DNA of 64,000 nt, taken from Ostrinia nubilalis (lineage: Eukaryota; Arthropoda; Insecta; Lepidoptera; Crambidae). The position numbers and the translations under genes are program-made. Below are positions 42,851 to 55,443 of this stretch, piece by piece. The stretch's first letter is position 1. The number at the start of each line of letters is the position of its first letter. The stretch covers positions 9,362,001 through 9,426,000 of the forward strand of contig NC_087104.1 of the NCBI RefSeq assembly GCF_963855985.1, written 5' to 3'. The notes beneath the pieces are model-generated. The model saw nothing but the letters and a program-made list of their open reading frames with translations. It made no database searches and was not told where the DNA came from.

Positions 42851-45800
42851 CACCTAGATTAGTTGATTTAAAGCCAAGGTATTATATCAGTTTTTAGGTA
42901 ATGACTTAGTGCATCTAAAAATAGAAAAAAGGTAAGTTCACTTTCTAATTTTTTTTGTAACATTGAAAAATCCTATATTACTATTATGGAAGCAATAAAC
43001 GTATTGAGTATTGAAATCTAAAAAGAAGCATCATTTTTTTAACGTTTAAGTGTTCCTAAGAAATTTAAATGGGAGCTTTTGGTAAACTTTTTGATGACAA
43101 CGTATTGCTTACTTTTTCAGCTGTCGAACGAACTTTTATATTTATAGGTCGTGTACATCGGTAGATTTTGCTAAATAAAAAATCCATCCGGACTCAGAAA
43201 TAAAAAAATTAAAATAGCTGTAATTTTTAAATAGTAGGGATAAAATGTGTTATCAGTAGATTTGTCGATAAAATTGATCATATTACTGCGCCCTAACGGG
43301 TCGGACACTGGTGACCAGACACACTGTATAATTAATATAATTTTAGCCTATCTCGTGAGCTAGGTGTCAATAATTAGGGTGATTTACTAACTAACCAGTC
43401 GCATACGAACAACAGCAGTGAGATTCGAACAAGTTTGATCCATGATGCCGCTCGACTATTTTGTGAGCCCACTCGTAACCCAAGCTTATTTAGCTTAACA
43501 CGAGGGGCTGGACGGGACTATTAGTAATTTGTGCAATACAAATTGCTAATAATCGTTAAAAAAATCTTTTTATTGCTTTATTTAACCTTGCTTTCGTATA
43601 GTAATTTATGAGTCAGTGTAGTATGCGCGTCAAGTCTGCGATTTTTAATCTTTGAAATTTTCGTATAATGGCTGCCGCCGCGGTGCCGCCTTGTAATTGA
43701 CAAATTAAAATTAAATTAGTGTTTTAAAGTGCATAAATGTACAACATAATGGTAAAAAATCATTCCTTGATTTTTATTTAATATGTTTCTGGAGTTATTT
43801 GAACAGTATTTTCGTGTATAGGATGGTATATTTTCAAAAAACAAAACTGCACCCAAGCGTGTTGTCACAGCAACCGCTGAGCACATACTAATTGAAATTC
43901 GGTCCACGGACCTATTTGCGTGCCAGAAACAATCTCGTTGACATGTCTTCTCTAGTACGTAGTACATTATAACTCAATGACTTAGATCAGATTATGAGCC
44001 TTTCATAGTTAATGGTCACCGATAAAATTTATTTACGTGCGCATTTTATTTAGGTAACTACATCTTCGAATTTGCAAGAAATAACAAACTGTATACTTAC
44101 CGCGTGTATGCTCAATTGTTAGTGAAACAATTTAACATTGACTGCCGATCGCTATTCAGAATTGAATATTAGTATTTTTCCGGAAACAAATATCGAATCC
44201 TTTTTATTTTACTCTGTTTCGCTACGATGGATCGTTATTTGTTTTTGAATATCATGATGCAGTATGAATTTCGTAATTAATAGATAACATACTTTGCCAT
44301 GACTACCTGTTTTTATCGCCTAGGTAACTATAAAAAATATTTTAAAACAGGATAGCTAAAAAATCTGATTTATGAGTTTATAAGAGAATGTTGCTAAATC
44401 ACAGATTTGTTAACATTTCCATATCTGAAGGCATTTTCCTGTTACAAATTCCCGAAATATTTTCTTAGTTCCAAATCACGTTTAAAACGCACACATTTCG
44501 CCCTAAAGATCAGCCATCGCCCAAAATAAATGATCCCGTCACTCGTAACAGAAAAACTTTCACGGATACGTAGAAATAAAACTTTTAAAAGAAAGCTCGC
44601 TTTCGCTATGATTTATCTGGCCATTTGTCATCCTCGACACTAGGAAAATATGTCACGCAAACCCACAAGTAACGTCACACACGCTCGTAACAAAAATAAC
44701 ATTTTTGTCGTCGCTAAATCACGTGACTTTTCCACTATGCCGGGCGCCCTTAGAGACAGTCGCGCACTAGCAAAAAATCAGAGCTTCGTGGAACAAAGGA
44801 AAAATGAAAAAGTGCCTTTCCACTGTCATGATAAGGAGTGCATGGGCGTGTTTAGACGGTGTCTACGATCTACTACCGCGTCGTTGCTTTTTCGACCGAA
44901 TTATTTTTTGTTGTGTCGCACACTCTGTTTTTTATATCCTAGGGGAGAGCCCCACATGTTACGTAGTTAAGATATCATTGCTATTTTTCGCAATCAATGG
45001 CGTAGAAAACGGTCGCCGATAACACTAACGGCCGACGGAAGACTGAATGAATAATGTTCGCTAAGTTATTTTCGTTACGCAAATCCAACGAAAATGGAAT
45101 CTGTTGTGTAAACAGAATATTGTTGCCCAATCTTGTTAAGAACTGGGTTCGGAAGCCGTAGATTACACCCTTGTTTCTTTTGTCATCGAATAATAATAAC
45201 ATTCGTGGTGCTTTAAAGCGAAATATGGCTAATGATTCTCTGATAAGGTTTATTACATTTAACGATTATATTTAACGATAATCAAGATACATTGAGAATG
45301 GCTCATAGACATAAATATTTTACGTGGTAACCCTGCAAATGGATCCCAATTCTGGTCAACGCAGATTTTTAGAAGTTTAATATTTTACAATGCAAGTACA
45401 TACCTACCTAATGATTAAAATCTTACTTCAATTATTCGAATAGAATATAGACGATATGTACGTAGTTTAGTCAGCCTATAGGTAAGAGTTCAAATAAAAT
45501 CGATCTGAAACTATAAATCTACCCCGTATTGTCACTGACAAATCGATATTTGATTAGTTATTTTTATTTCAGTTTTGGTAAATTCTTACATATTTCTACA
45601 GTTGGCTATCCAAAATTCGCCGTGTTTGATCACGGAAACGATCGTTTCAAGATCAACACAGCGATTCGCGAATAATCTAATCCTGGCTGATACAATGATG
45701 AAGGGAGAAAAAACACTACAGCAAGGTATACAGTAGGACCAGTAGCTCTACCACGAGTTTACGTTAAACGGACTCGCTAGGGAGTGTGTAAAAATTTATG

Positions 45801-46057
45801 GCAGACTATACAGCGCGACTAGCGGTTACTTTCAATAACTAAAATTGGTAGTATAAGTTGACAGCTATTCGAAAGTATTCGATAGTGATTAAAGATTTAG
45901 CTTGACTTTTCAATGTACCTAAATCAGTGAAACTTTTCACTTTGAAATATGGTTTCAGTAGTGTAAACAACCCCGAGGTAAGTTCATATTTGTGTTTCAG
46001 AACTGAATACCGATATTTGACCTTGAAGAGTACAACTTAGGTATGAAATGTGAATGA
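42851..46057. other. Noncoding stretch, no supported gene
   Basis: Weak repeat similarity at 43255-43330 (GTCGATAAAATTGATC, GACCAGACACACTGT) to the reverse of 27788-27850. An imperfect hairpin TTCGCCGTGTTTGATC facing GATCAACACAGCGATTC lies at 45617-45669. Frames at 44650-45022 are unrecognised. Confidence 0.4.
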
Positions 46058-46125
46058 CCCGACTGCGCCAGAAGGAGGGTTATGTTTTTGAATGTGGAAT
46101 GTGGATATGTGTCTTCTGTACTTAC

Positions 46126-46280
46126 CAAAATTATGACCAATAAACATAATTACTTCTACTAAGTCCCTTTGAGATTCCCTAGATTGTTGCAAGGCCATAT
46201 CAGCTCTGAGCTCACTGTGCCATGCTCGCCAAGGGAAGCCAGTATATTTACAGAGCTCATCGCGTACAACGAAGCATGAC
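46126..46280 (-). other. Exon-like open segment, minus strand (155 bp)
   Basis: Bounded on the minus strand by an acceptor ending ATATCTTGCAG (upstream tract with eight T) and a donor TTTTG/GTAAGTAC. It is open for 51 full codons in one phase (1+153+1 bp), reading R-D-E-L-C-K-Y-T-G-F-P-W-R and then Q-Q-S-R-E-S-Q-R-D-L. I recognise no family. It could be a real exon of a minus-strand gene, or an exon captured in a repeat: parts recur in the tandem copies to the right, and repeat motif CTGCGCCAGAAGGAGGGTTA lies just beyond the donor (46062-46081). Confidence 0.35.
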
Positions 46281-47125
46281 CTGCAAGATATTGTCTAGCA
46301 TAAAAAAAAGTAGCTTATGCTCATTAAACTAAACATTTTTGTTGCAATATAGCAACTACTAGATAACCGAGAAAATTCTGAGTAAAAGAGGTTCCTATCA
46401 AGTCCCTCTGAGCTTCCTTAGACCGTTACAATGCTATGATATAGTAGTATAGTCGACAGCATATCAAACTACAGTGGTAAGCTTAATCTTTAAGTACCTG
46501 AATACTGAGCAAAAAAGCTGAAAGCTCCTATCAAATTTGTCTGAGCTTCTATGAGCTATAATAGCTCTGAGCTCACTGTGCCTTCCTCGCCAAGGGAAGC
46601 CAGTATATTTACAGAGCTCATCGCGCGCAACGAAGCGTGGCCTGCAAGATATCACTGCAGGCGCGCGTCGCACAGTCGCGACAGCAATATAATTACGCGC
46701 GAGTGATAAGGATGTGTAGCTTGGGGTCATTGGACGGGATTCTACGTGCTCACGGACCAGGCATTAGCATAAAAAAAAAGAAAAAAAGTAGCTCATTAAA
46801 GTAAACATTTTTGTTGCAATATAGCAACAACTAGGTACCCGAGAAAATTCTGAGTAAAAAAGGTTCCTATCAAGTCCCTCTGAGCTTCCTTAGACTGTTA
46901 CAATGCTATGATATAGTAGAACAGTCGACAGCATATCAAAATACAGTGGTAAGCTTAATCTTTAAGTACCTGAATACTGAGCAAAAAAGCTGAAAGCTCC
47001 TATCAAGTTTTTCTGAGCTTCTATGAGCTATAATAGCTCTGAGCTCACTGTGCCTTCCTCGCCAAGGGAAGCCAGTATATTTACAGAGCTCATCGCGCGC
47101 AACGAAGCGTGGCCTGCATAATGTA
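46160..47125. repeat. Tandem duplication region, ~470-bp unit, about 2.6 copies
   Basis: GCTCTGAGCTCACTGTGCC starts at 46203, 46564 and 47036. TTTTTGTTGCAATATAGCAA recurs at about 46337 and 46807, and GTCGACAGCATATCAAA at about 46453 and 46924. The middle copy contains an extra GC-rich stretch (about 46653-46770) ending in an A-rich run. Copies carry degenerate versions of the 46126-46280 exon-like segment; the minus frame 46464-46730 is one of them. Confidence 0.8.
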
Positions 47126-48802
47126 TCGAACGAACGCCTGGTGCCGGCGCAGCTTTGTCCGTTTTATTTACAACGCGCCCGTGTATTCACGCGGAAATGG
47201 AATCGGGGAAATAAGACAGCATATACTAAATTATGTTTATCTTAAGCATATTTTAGGATGCTGAATCGACGGTGTTTACGGGCGTTCACGCTGTTAGTTT
47301 AAATTTTTAAGTCCTAAATTCAAAATTACCAAGGGCAAATTGAAAAAATGCCCCAAAAAGGTGCTGATTAAATTCATACTTTGTACTGTTTAAAAACACT
47401 TTTTTGTTGTTTATTCCTGCTAATGTGGGTGTATTAGAACCAGTGGGTTTTTTAATGGTTTTAGATCACAAAACTCTACTTTTTGATGCCACAGTGTGTA
47501 TATGCCATTTCCTGTTGTAGTTTTAGACCATTGCCCGTTTCCTTTAATAAATAAGAAACAAAACATTACACAGGAGACTCATCTTAAGAAACTAATTAGT
47601 AAGCCACTACAATCTGACCAAGAAAGTCCAGCAAAGTGACTATATGTCCCACCCAGTGTATCACGCATTTCGCTAACGGGCCAAATATTTCCCGGGTTTT
47701 TTCCTGCCCGCTGACAGCTCGCTTAGTCGCGGGAATAATCGCGTGGCTCGGGGCCGGACAATGTATCGAAATTAATATCCCGGACAGTCGACAATTTGTC
47801 CGGGAATGCGGATAATTAAACCGCGCGGACATCGAGCTAAAAATTGGAGATATAATGTTAGTTTGCGGAGCAAATTGGGTGATGGGATTTTTGATTAAAC
47901 TCGTTATTTCGATAAAAAATCATGACATTGCTGTTGGCTCTATTTTAGCACTATAATTTTAAAACAGTTTATTACCAAGTAAAAAAACTAAACAGTGAGT
48001 TATACAAAGTTTGTACTAACAAAACCAGTGCTTAGAGCCTCAGTTAATACTTCAATAATCCACAGTTTTCTCAAATTACAAAAAAAACGCATTTTGAACG
48101 TCAAAATGATGGGTGTGTTAACATTTATTGGGTAAAACATCGTTTAGCGGTAGTTTTACCTGCTTCACTGTACTTTTCGTTGGTTTCAATTCAGCAATGT
48201 TCATGCACAATTTCAAATAAAACTTCTTGCATCAGAGTCGGCAGATCAGGTGTATTCCGAGTCATTGCTTCCGTTAACTCTCGATCCAGCAGAGAAACGT
48301 TCGTCTGCCCTTTTTAATCCGTTCCTGAACGGAAATCTGGATGTTAATTTTTAAATAAACTGTACAATCGACAGCTTACATTTTTGTCGCAAAATCGTCC
48401 TTAATACAGCTACATAATAACACAATGCTCGATGTGTCGACTGTATTTGTTGCTTGTTCATATCGAGTGGAAAGCAATTAGACGTCTCAGATTACGAATT
48501 TCAGTCGAATTGAGGAAGTTTAAATTACAATGGGTACCTATCTATTTTGTTAGAATTTTTTTTTTTAAGGAAAGAGATACTGTGCGGTAGGTATCTAAAC
48601 TAAAATTCTCGCTATATTGACATTATTAAAGTATTTATGAGTGACAATTTATCAAATACTGCCTCATGGATCCTACTCCCCTCCCTCGCTCGTAATCGAT
48701 TTAGGTAAGGATTTAGGTAATTGATTTATCAACAACTGACTAATAACCCACCTCAACAGCCTTTATGTGTGACTCTTATCTTCAACTCTGTTCAAGTAAC
48801 AA
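47126..48802. other. Noncoding stretch, no supported gene
   Basis: The GC-richer patch at 47650-47830 contains an unrecognised 78-codon minus frame (47596-47832). No splice-bounded exon, TIR or retroelement tail was found. Confidence 0.4.
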
Positions 48803-49028
48803 TCCTACTATCCTACTTCCTACTATAATATTATAAATGCGAAAGTTTGGATGTCTGGATGTCTGTATGTCTGGATGGATGTTTGTTACTCTTTCACGCA
48901 AAAACTACTGAACGGATTTTGATGAAACTTTACAGTATTATTCTTTATAACCCAGAATAACATATAGGCTATAATTTATGACGATCTGTAACTAACTAAA
49001 TTTCAGCGCGGGTGAAGCCGCGGGCATA
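48803..49028 (+). mobile_element. Lep1-type Helitron-like element
   Basis: Begins TCCTACTATCCTAC, then ATATTATAAATGCGAAAGTT, a variable GGATGTCTGGATGTCTG microsatellite, CTCTTTCACGCAAAAACTAC, TGAACGGATTTTGATGAAAC, and GCGGGTGAAGCCGCGGGCA at the end. The order matches the abundant lepidopteran Lep1 repeat as I know it. Nonautonomous. Confidence 0.88.
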
Positions 49029-50784
49029 AGGACATAAATTCACTTATAACTTTAATCTATAATAATAAATCTGCCAATAGTAGGTACAGTACTGTTTCCT
49101 CACAAATAGCAATAAATGTCAGTCTACCTCGATATTTCTTCACGGTATTGAACAGGTAGGAACAGGCCTATTGTGGTGATTGTTTGTATTCGTTTGAACT
49201 AACTTGATATGGATTACTTGGACAACTATGAACACGAGGGCGACCTTTCATTGAAAGGTTATTTTGGTGTTTTTTTGTTTGTTGGTATCAATACATACGT
49301 GGTCTAGTGGTGTCTCTCTCAAATGTGAAAAACTGGTTTAGTTCAGTTTCTGCTGTCATGCTGCGCGATAAAAAGAAAGAAAAATGTAATCTTAGAATTT
49401 TTACAAAAAGAAAATCATTCATCGTAGTAGACCTGTATGGTCTGTCAATACCTAGCAAATAACTTAGTAAAATTCATAAAGTAATCATTTTTTTAAGTCG
49501 TAAGAAATAAAAACTTCTGCAAAAGAACTCCATCCCATTTCAAGAAAGTGCTACAGAACTCCTAAATATCATACATAACGCTAAAGCGTCCCATTTCTAC
49601 TTTTAACTCCAACTTTACAATACAACTTGCGAGGTTATACGTGTTTTGGGAGATTTTAAAAACCTTACAAAATATTTTGTAGCACCACTTTTAGATTCGG
49701 TAACAATGTAAAGCCTTAGCCGTAGCCAAGAAGGATAATTCTGAAATGTTTCAACATAAATTGGTTCCTTGTATTAAATATGCTTCGTGAAATATAAATA
49801 AAGGTCTTGCCAAGAGTACTTGCCAAGATTTTTCAAGTGCGTCTAGTTTTGTGCCAATATGCAATGAAAACAAGTTATGCCGCAGATATTTCATTGTAGT
49901 CTACCTACATGGTTTATCAAGAGCATACAATATTTATAAAACTTATCCAATTCGCCAAAAGAAATCATACAAAAATCATATTGCGGTGTCTATTTGTAAT
50001 ATTAAAATATTATCAGGTTTTTATTAAATTAATACTTAGTTTTGCGGTAATGTGTAACAAAAAGGCCGTGTTTATGAAAGTATACAGTCAAACAATGTTT
50101 TATATTTTTCTGTTAGTCTGTAATTCCAGCAATCTCCAAAACCTTTGAGCTGCATGTTTATTTAGAAAATGTTAATTTATTTTAAAAATGCGCACAATAT
50201 TATAACATTTTCATAAGAAGCGTGTAAAAAAGGTCATTTACAACCCATAAAAGTTGACTGAAAATAGCAAAACGGATTAAAAAGGGTCATTTACAAGTCA
50301 TTAACGATGATTTTGATGATATTAAACAAGCAAAAAGGACGTTTTAAACCGTCGAATTTCCCCAAAATCATTACTTGGCTTAGAACGCATTCGTTAGAAG
50401 CATGGGCTGTGAAAGTTAATGATATGTGACGAACCCTAGGAAATCCTTCGTGTAATTGTTAGTAAATTTAATGGCTCGAATGAGGGTATCTTTGGAATTA
50501 CAGTCTGGACGAAGGTTCAGTTCACTTGTAGATCTGAATTTATGTATATCTTTGGTGATGTAATGACGTGAATAAAGGTGTCCATTGTTTCGTCAGGTCT
50601 TTGCATAAATCTCTGTCTCTACCTAACCACAGCGACAGAATATGTCAAGTGAATTTGGTTTTGCAAACTGTTATTTTGCTAAGGCTTTTATATTTTTGCC
50701 AGCCCTACTATAATATATTTAAAAAGGTTGTGGATTGTTCATTTGCCATAGAGTCGACTCGTCACAGAGAAAAGCTTGTCACAC
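49029..50784. other. Noncoding stretch, no supported gene
   Basis: AT-rich frames at 49909-50148 and 50568-50795 have no recognised motifs. Near 50225-50300 the phrase AAAGGTCATTTACAACCCAT recurs loosely as AAAGGGTCATTTACAAGTCA. Confidence 0.4.
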
Positions 50785-51015
50785 TGCCTCAGTAGCCTAG
50801 TGGTAAAACCACCTGCTTCAGACCCAGGGTTTGGTTGGTGATAGGGCTTGTTCTAAGTCCGCCTGGCTATCTACCACCATCTTACCTAAGTCTGTCGCCA
50901 TAACATCAATGTTAATAGCAATGCGATCTGCGGTACATCTTTGACGCATACAGTGTGACATGTCCTTTACAGTGTAACGAATCGACGTGGTAAAATGACA
51001 ATAAAACACCTCTTT
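50785..51015 (+). mobile_element. tRNA-derived SINE-like element
   Basis: CAGTAGCCTAGTGGTAAAAC resembles a polymerase III A box in a lepidopteran SINE head. The body has CCGCCTGGCTATCTACCACC and ATGTTAATAGCAATGCGATC. The B box is degraded (GGTTTGGTTGG). Limits are approximate, and there is no clean tail. Confidence 0.45.
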
Positions 51016-52534
51016 CTACCTAAAAAAAACCTTTCGCTGCACCCCAGAAGTCGTAAGCAGTTGGAATTTCCATCGCACAAATGCAATTTCCAACAATAAA
51101 CTGCACATGGTCCATTAGCGGTGGTAAGCGAAGGCAGTAAACACCCGCCGGGGCTATTATGTCTCTTTTATATTCACACTTAAGGTTTATTGAAAGCCTT
51201 CGAGCCATTGTTTGCTAAGTAACACTTAGGCGATAAAACGTACGCTGCACTTTTATTTTGTAGCTTATTGGTGAAATGGAACGTAAAAAGTCGTTGATTA
51301 AGCGATTTGGTTTTTTTGTTTTGAACAATATGTTTTTGTATGTTTCGTTTTTCTTTATAATCTTCTGCTTTTTCATTCTAGAGGATATCTTTTTAATACC
51401 TTTTGCTTGTATGCTAAGTATTTACTGTTTAAATGTTTTCCGATTGTTATAATCTATCTAGTCCTTTTATTCAATGAGTTTCTAACTCTCCTTTTTCTTG
51501 AGTAACAGCTATAAAGTATTTTCCAGTTTAGTTCGATGCAAAAATTTCTGTATATTTTTTGTTGGAAATTGATGTATTCCCTTCTACATTGCTTAGTTAC
51601 TATCCCAGATTGTTTCGGGTTCAATAACATCCAAATGCCCTTACTTAAGGCAATACTTTATAACGTTTAAGGCGACGTTTCCACTTCATTTTTTATCGAA
51701 TTGTTTCACACCCCTCCGTCACTTTATCCGGGATTATCCCTAGTAATGACCGCTTCTATATTTTAGTTACGAATCCCGTGGCGTGCCATTAGATGGGTAC
51801 ATACGGCTTTATTTGCCTATGGATTTTGGGGAGCGATTTCTTAAACCTTAGTCTTACTACTTACTTTATTCGGAGAATAAAAACAATACAGAATCCGTCA
51901 AGTATCTACTTAGTTAAGAAGCAGAACTGTGTAGCACCATAAATTGTTGAATAGTAGATGTTCAACATGATTTTTAGTCTGATGTGCTGACTGTACTTTG
52001 AACAATAAAAAACGTCATAAAAAAGAAAAATCAACACAAATGTATTCTTCGGAATCATAACATCCCCCAAAGGTCCCGCTTGAAATGCAAATCTTCGTCG
52101 CGTCATTAAAAAAATATTACTTTTCAACGGAATGTAATATAGCAAATGTGTGTTTCTGTTGCGGATCGCTTGAGTGACGTTCTGCAATGGTTCTGAATTC
52201 CGGGGGAAGTCCCGGAAAATTCCGTTATAACAACACTAATGGCTTGCAAATAGCGCCACCAATCGTCTTACACTCTTATATCATTCGCGAGCCGCCCGCT
52301 GCATTATTCAGTATTTTGCTTTTTAATATTCAGACGACATATTTGAGTCTCCTTTCAATTTTTTCCCGCGCCTCCCGTATACCGCTGTGAGCGGAATTCT
52401 GAAAGCCACTTATTGATGTTCGTTTCTTAATCCTAACATATCACGTGGGGTGTTCCATTTATTTTTATCGCCACATAGGGCTGGTTCACTTGTGTGCGGC
52501 ATTTTTTATAACCCATAGATTTATTGAGGTTGAA
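51016..52534. other. Noncoding stretch, no supported gene
   Basis: No gene supported; minus frames at 51020-51208 and 51906-52187 are unrecognised. A stretch near 52185-52390 (GGGGGAAGTCCCGG and after) is open on the plus strand without features. Confidence 0.4.
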
Positions 52535-52913
52535 GGATTTGCCACACTAGATGCGGTATGCGGTCAGGTCAAAGCGAATGCACCCTGCATTCATGTATGA
52601 ACAACGTTGTCGATCAGGGTTATAATCCGGGCCTTTTCAAGGTGAAAGTGAATAAGCACTTACAGGGTAGATAATGTACCATCCTAGACTGCATCTCACT
52701 TAACACCAGGCGCGATTGCGGTCAAATACCTGCCTTGGCAAATCGGTCAGCGATCGTGACAAGGCTACCTGCCAGCATTGCGGTTTGCGTTCTTTGCTCG
52801 TGCCTTAACGGTCAGATCGCATCAATACGAAATGTACGAATATAGAGACCGACAAAGTTGTGGGCTGCATTCACATTGACCTGACCGCAGACCGCATGCA
52901 GTGTAACAAATCC
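52535..52913. mobile_element. TIR element (~380 bp)
   Basis: GGATTTGCCACACTAGATGC, GGTATGCGGTCAGGTCAA at the left face TTGACCTGACCGCAGACCGC and ATGCAGTGTAACAAATCC at the right; arms ~40 bp with few mismatches. The interior repeats GCGGTC/GACCGC motifs. No coding frame. Confidence 0.8.
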
Positions 52914-53676
52914 TTTATTCGTCGGTTAGTCTTTATCGGGTTGGTAATTTAAATAAGTAATAGATTCGTGACAAAGAATGAAAGCGGAAAATATGGAAGT
53001 GTCGATAGAAATAAGTGATTGCAGGTTTAATTATCGACATTCCAGCGTATCGACAAATTATTTTTGTCGGCGCAATATTTGCCGATATTTCATTTAATAC
53101 CACCTACGCCTGACAACATGTATTTACGATGTTTTATAACCATAAATGAAATATGTCACGGCGATTGTAAAATTCATATTGGAATTTTGGATAGTTTATT
53201 GGTCATTAGTTTTTAAGTTAACTAGCCGATCCGAATGTGGAATTGGTTCGGGGTTTTTTGTAATGGGGTAATATTTTAACGAGTGACAATAAAGTATGTG
53301 ATATTGGAGTTGTAAGTGGCTCAGCGAGTGGCTGATTCACAAGTTAATATAGAACAGAGTACTGCATTGGCTGGAATAATGCCTACGTCAGCTCTTGCAA
53401 GTCCTTTGGCAGCATTGCCAATGTTATACAGCTCTGAAAGTGTCAAATATGAGAACGTTGAATGTGGGCTATCGATATTTGAAACTTGAAGTAGTCACCA
53501 AAATTGTTCTAACAAACCAATGTTCCTTTGAATACACATGAAATGGACTCTATTAAAAACATTCTTTAAAAAACTGTCATCTAATTGTTTTTTTTACTAA
53601 AAGTCTAGCCAACTAGTTAATCGTTCGTAAAACAAATTTTTGCTGATATTTAACCACTTGTCAATAAAGATACCTA
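52914..53676. other. Noncoding stretch, no supported gene
   Basis: AT-rich with several TATCGA-type phrases (TCGATAGAAATAAGTG, TATCGACATT, CGTATCGACAAAT). Nothing coding or clearly repetitive. Confidence 0.4.
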
Positions 53677-53797
53677 AAGCTGTGTTGCACCATCTTACTT
53701 TAACTTTGACAAACGTGAAAAATCTGTCAAACTTCATTTAAAAAAACATTGGTTATCGTTATAGTTACGGTCAAAGTTAGTTGGTGCAACTCAGCCT
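53677..53797. mobile_element. MITE family A copy 4
   Basis: AAGCTGTGTTGCACCATCTT and the inverse GTTGGTGCAACTCAGCCT. Interior closely matches the 25354 copy (TTTGACAAACGTGAAAAATC, GGTTATCGTTATAGTTACGG). Confidence 0.85.
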
Positions 53798-54974
53798 TTT
53801 ATTGCTTTAACAACGGATTAAAGAACTGGACCATAGTAATCCGTAACACAAACCACGCTGCCACGCGGTCGTCTAACACAAACATGTTCTAACACACTCC
53901 ATCACACTTTGAAACCGCCATAACTTCCGCGAATCGCAACTAAGATAAACTTCAAATAACTTGCACCATCTCACGACCAGAGGCCCTTCATCAACTAGAT
54001 AGATTAGCGGACTCCACCCCATCCTTATTACTTAGAACGATAACGGCCAACAACGGAGGTTCTTCTAGCAGCTTAATGCCTTTTTCACTGTGATGCGGAT
54101 ATCGGCACGCGTGCGAATCTGCAGGGCTTCTCCAAAACAGTGTGTACGTAATTTCGGATCTGTCTGTCACTGTCGCTCATGCGGGCATCTCGCTTTGCGG
54201 GAGAGGGAGGGCAACATTCGAAACTTCGAATAACGTTATTCGGACTAAACTCGCTGGTACGGGCTGCCAGCATTTAGTTATTTCACACAATATTTTTCCT
54301 ATGAGGCCCGGTTTCCGGAGCGGAGAAGTGTTGTGAATAACAAACCACATTTCATTATTTTTACTCTTCTTCTGCGCTCTGCACAGCACCGCCGCTGTCA
54401 AGTTATATAGAAAAATTTTACAGCCCAAGACCCAAGACTTCTCCGCTTGGTGGAAACCTTGCCTTATGTGGGCTACCCGTACGCGGAACGCGGATTGTCT
54501 GCTGGCACACAATACGAAATATTCCGTCTTATTTTTCCCGTCCTGCGTACAACCAGCAGCGTGATTTTACACGCATTCGCATTATAGTTCCGCACGCGTG
54601 CCGAAATCCGCGTCACAAGAAAAAGGCACTTACTGCCTATAAATCAATGGCGGTCCATTCCGGCAGATTGGCTGCAGTTACCCTGCACTTATAGCCGTGA
54701 AGCTCCAATCTCAGGCCCCATCCCTTGTGGGGCAGTCTCGTTAACACAGTCATTTGTTTCGGTTTACTTATGTCGTGTAGTGTAAAGCGTCCGTTGTTTT
54801 TTATGATTAAACAACTCTACTTAATGTCAGAAATGAAGAGCCGCCAATAAAGACTTCTAAAATGACGAATTGTGACTTTGGCTTTCGAAGGGATATTAAT
54901 ATTTATATTATCTCTTTGACAATGTGATCTACATTCTCTGAGGTGACAGACGAAATAGAAGGCGTTGAATTTAA
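53798..54974. other. Noncoding stretch with unrecognised open frames
   Basis: A 111-codon minus frame (54177-54512) and shorter ones overlap in a GC-richer part. No motif, signal peptide or splice context convinces me. GGAGCGGAGAAGTG near 54317 and CTTCTCCGCTTGG near 54438 are weakly inverted. Confidence 0.4.
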
Positions 54975-55051
54975 GCCGCTGCCAACCGACCAATTAGGAA
55001 ATCATTGAGGGATGTTCAGCTGTGGACGTCCTGTGGCTGAAATGATGATGA
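54975..55051 (+). mobile_element. RTE retrotransposon 3' tail
   Basis: CCGCTGCCAACCGACCAATT, CAGCTGTGGACGTCCTGTGG and CTGAAATGATGATGAC: the RTE 3' end with a short GAT tail, same type as 21933-22029. Confidence 0.75.
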
Positions 55052-55443
55052 CATTCTCTGAAAGTGAGAAATCTACAATAAAAATCAAAATGGACATTTG
55101 ATAACAAGTCATATTATTAAAAATACAGACCACCTTCCAAAGTCCTTCTTGACCGCGTTAATAATTGCCCAATCCCACCGCCAGGGGCGCTGGCGTTGCA
55201 GAATATCAGCCAATTACCGAATCTCGTTTCACGGCTCTTACACACCCAGATGACGCTTGGAATTTTAGGGGAATCCCCATTAAACCCGAGATGACGTCTT
55301 AATTATAATGAGCCGGTGACAAGATTTCGATATTATCGAATTACGTCACGAAAAATTTAAGTTTAAAGTAAACAAAATTGCTAAATGATAAAAATGTGCC
55401 TTCACTTTTGCATACTACCGTAGAAGTTATTGTTAAATATCAA

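Noticed and set aside
54177..54512. 111-codon minus frame as a gene
   Set aside because: No domain, splice or promoter context; length is within chance for the local composition.
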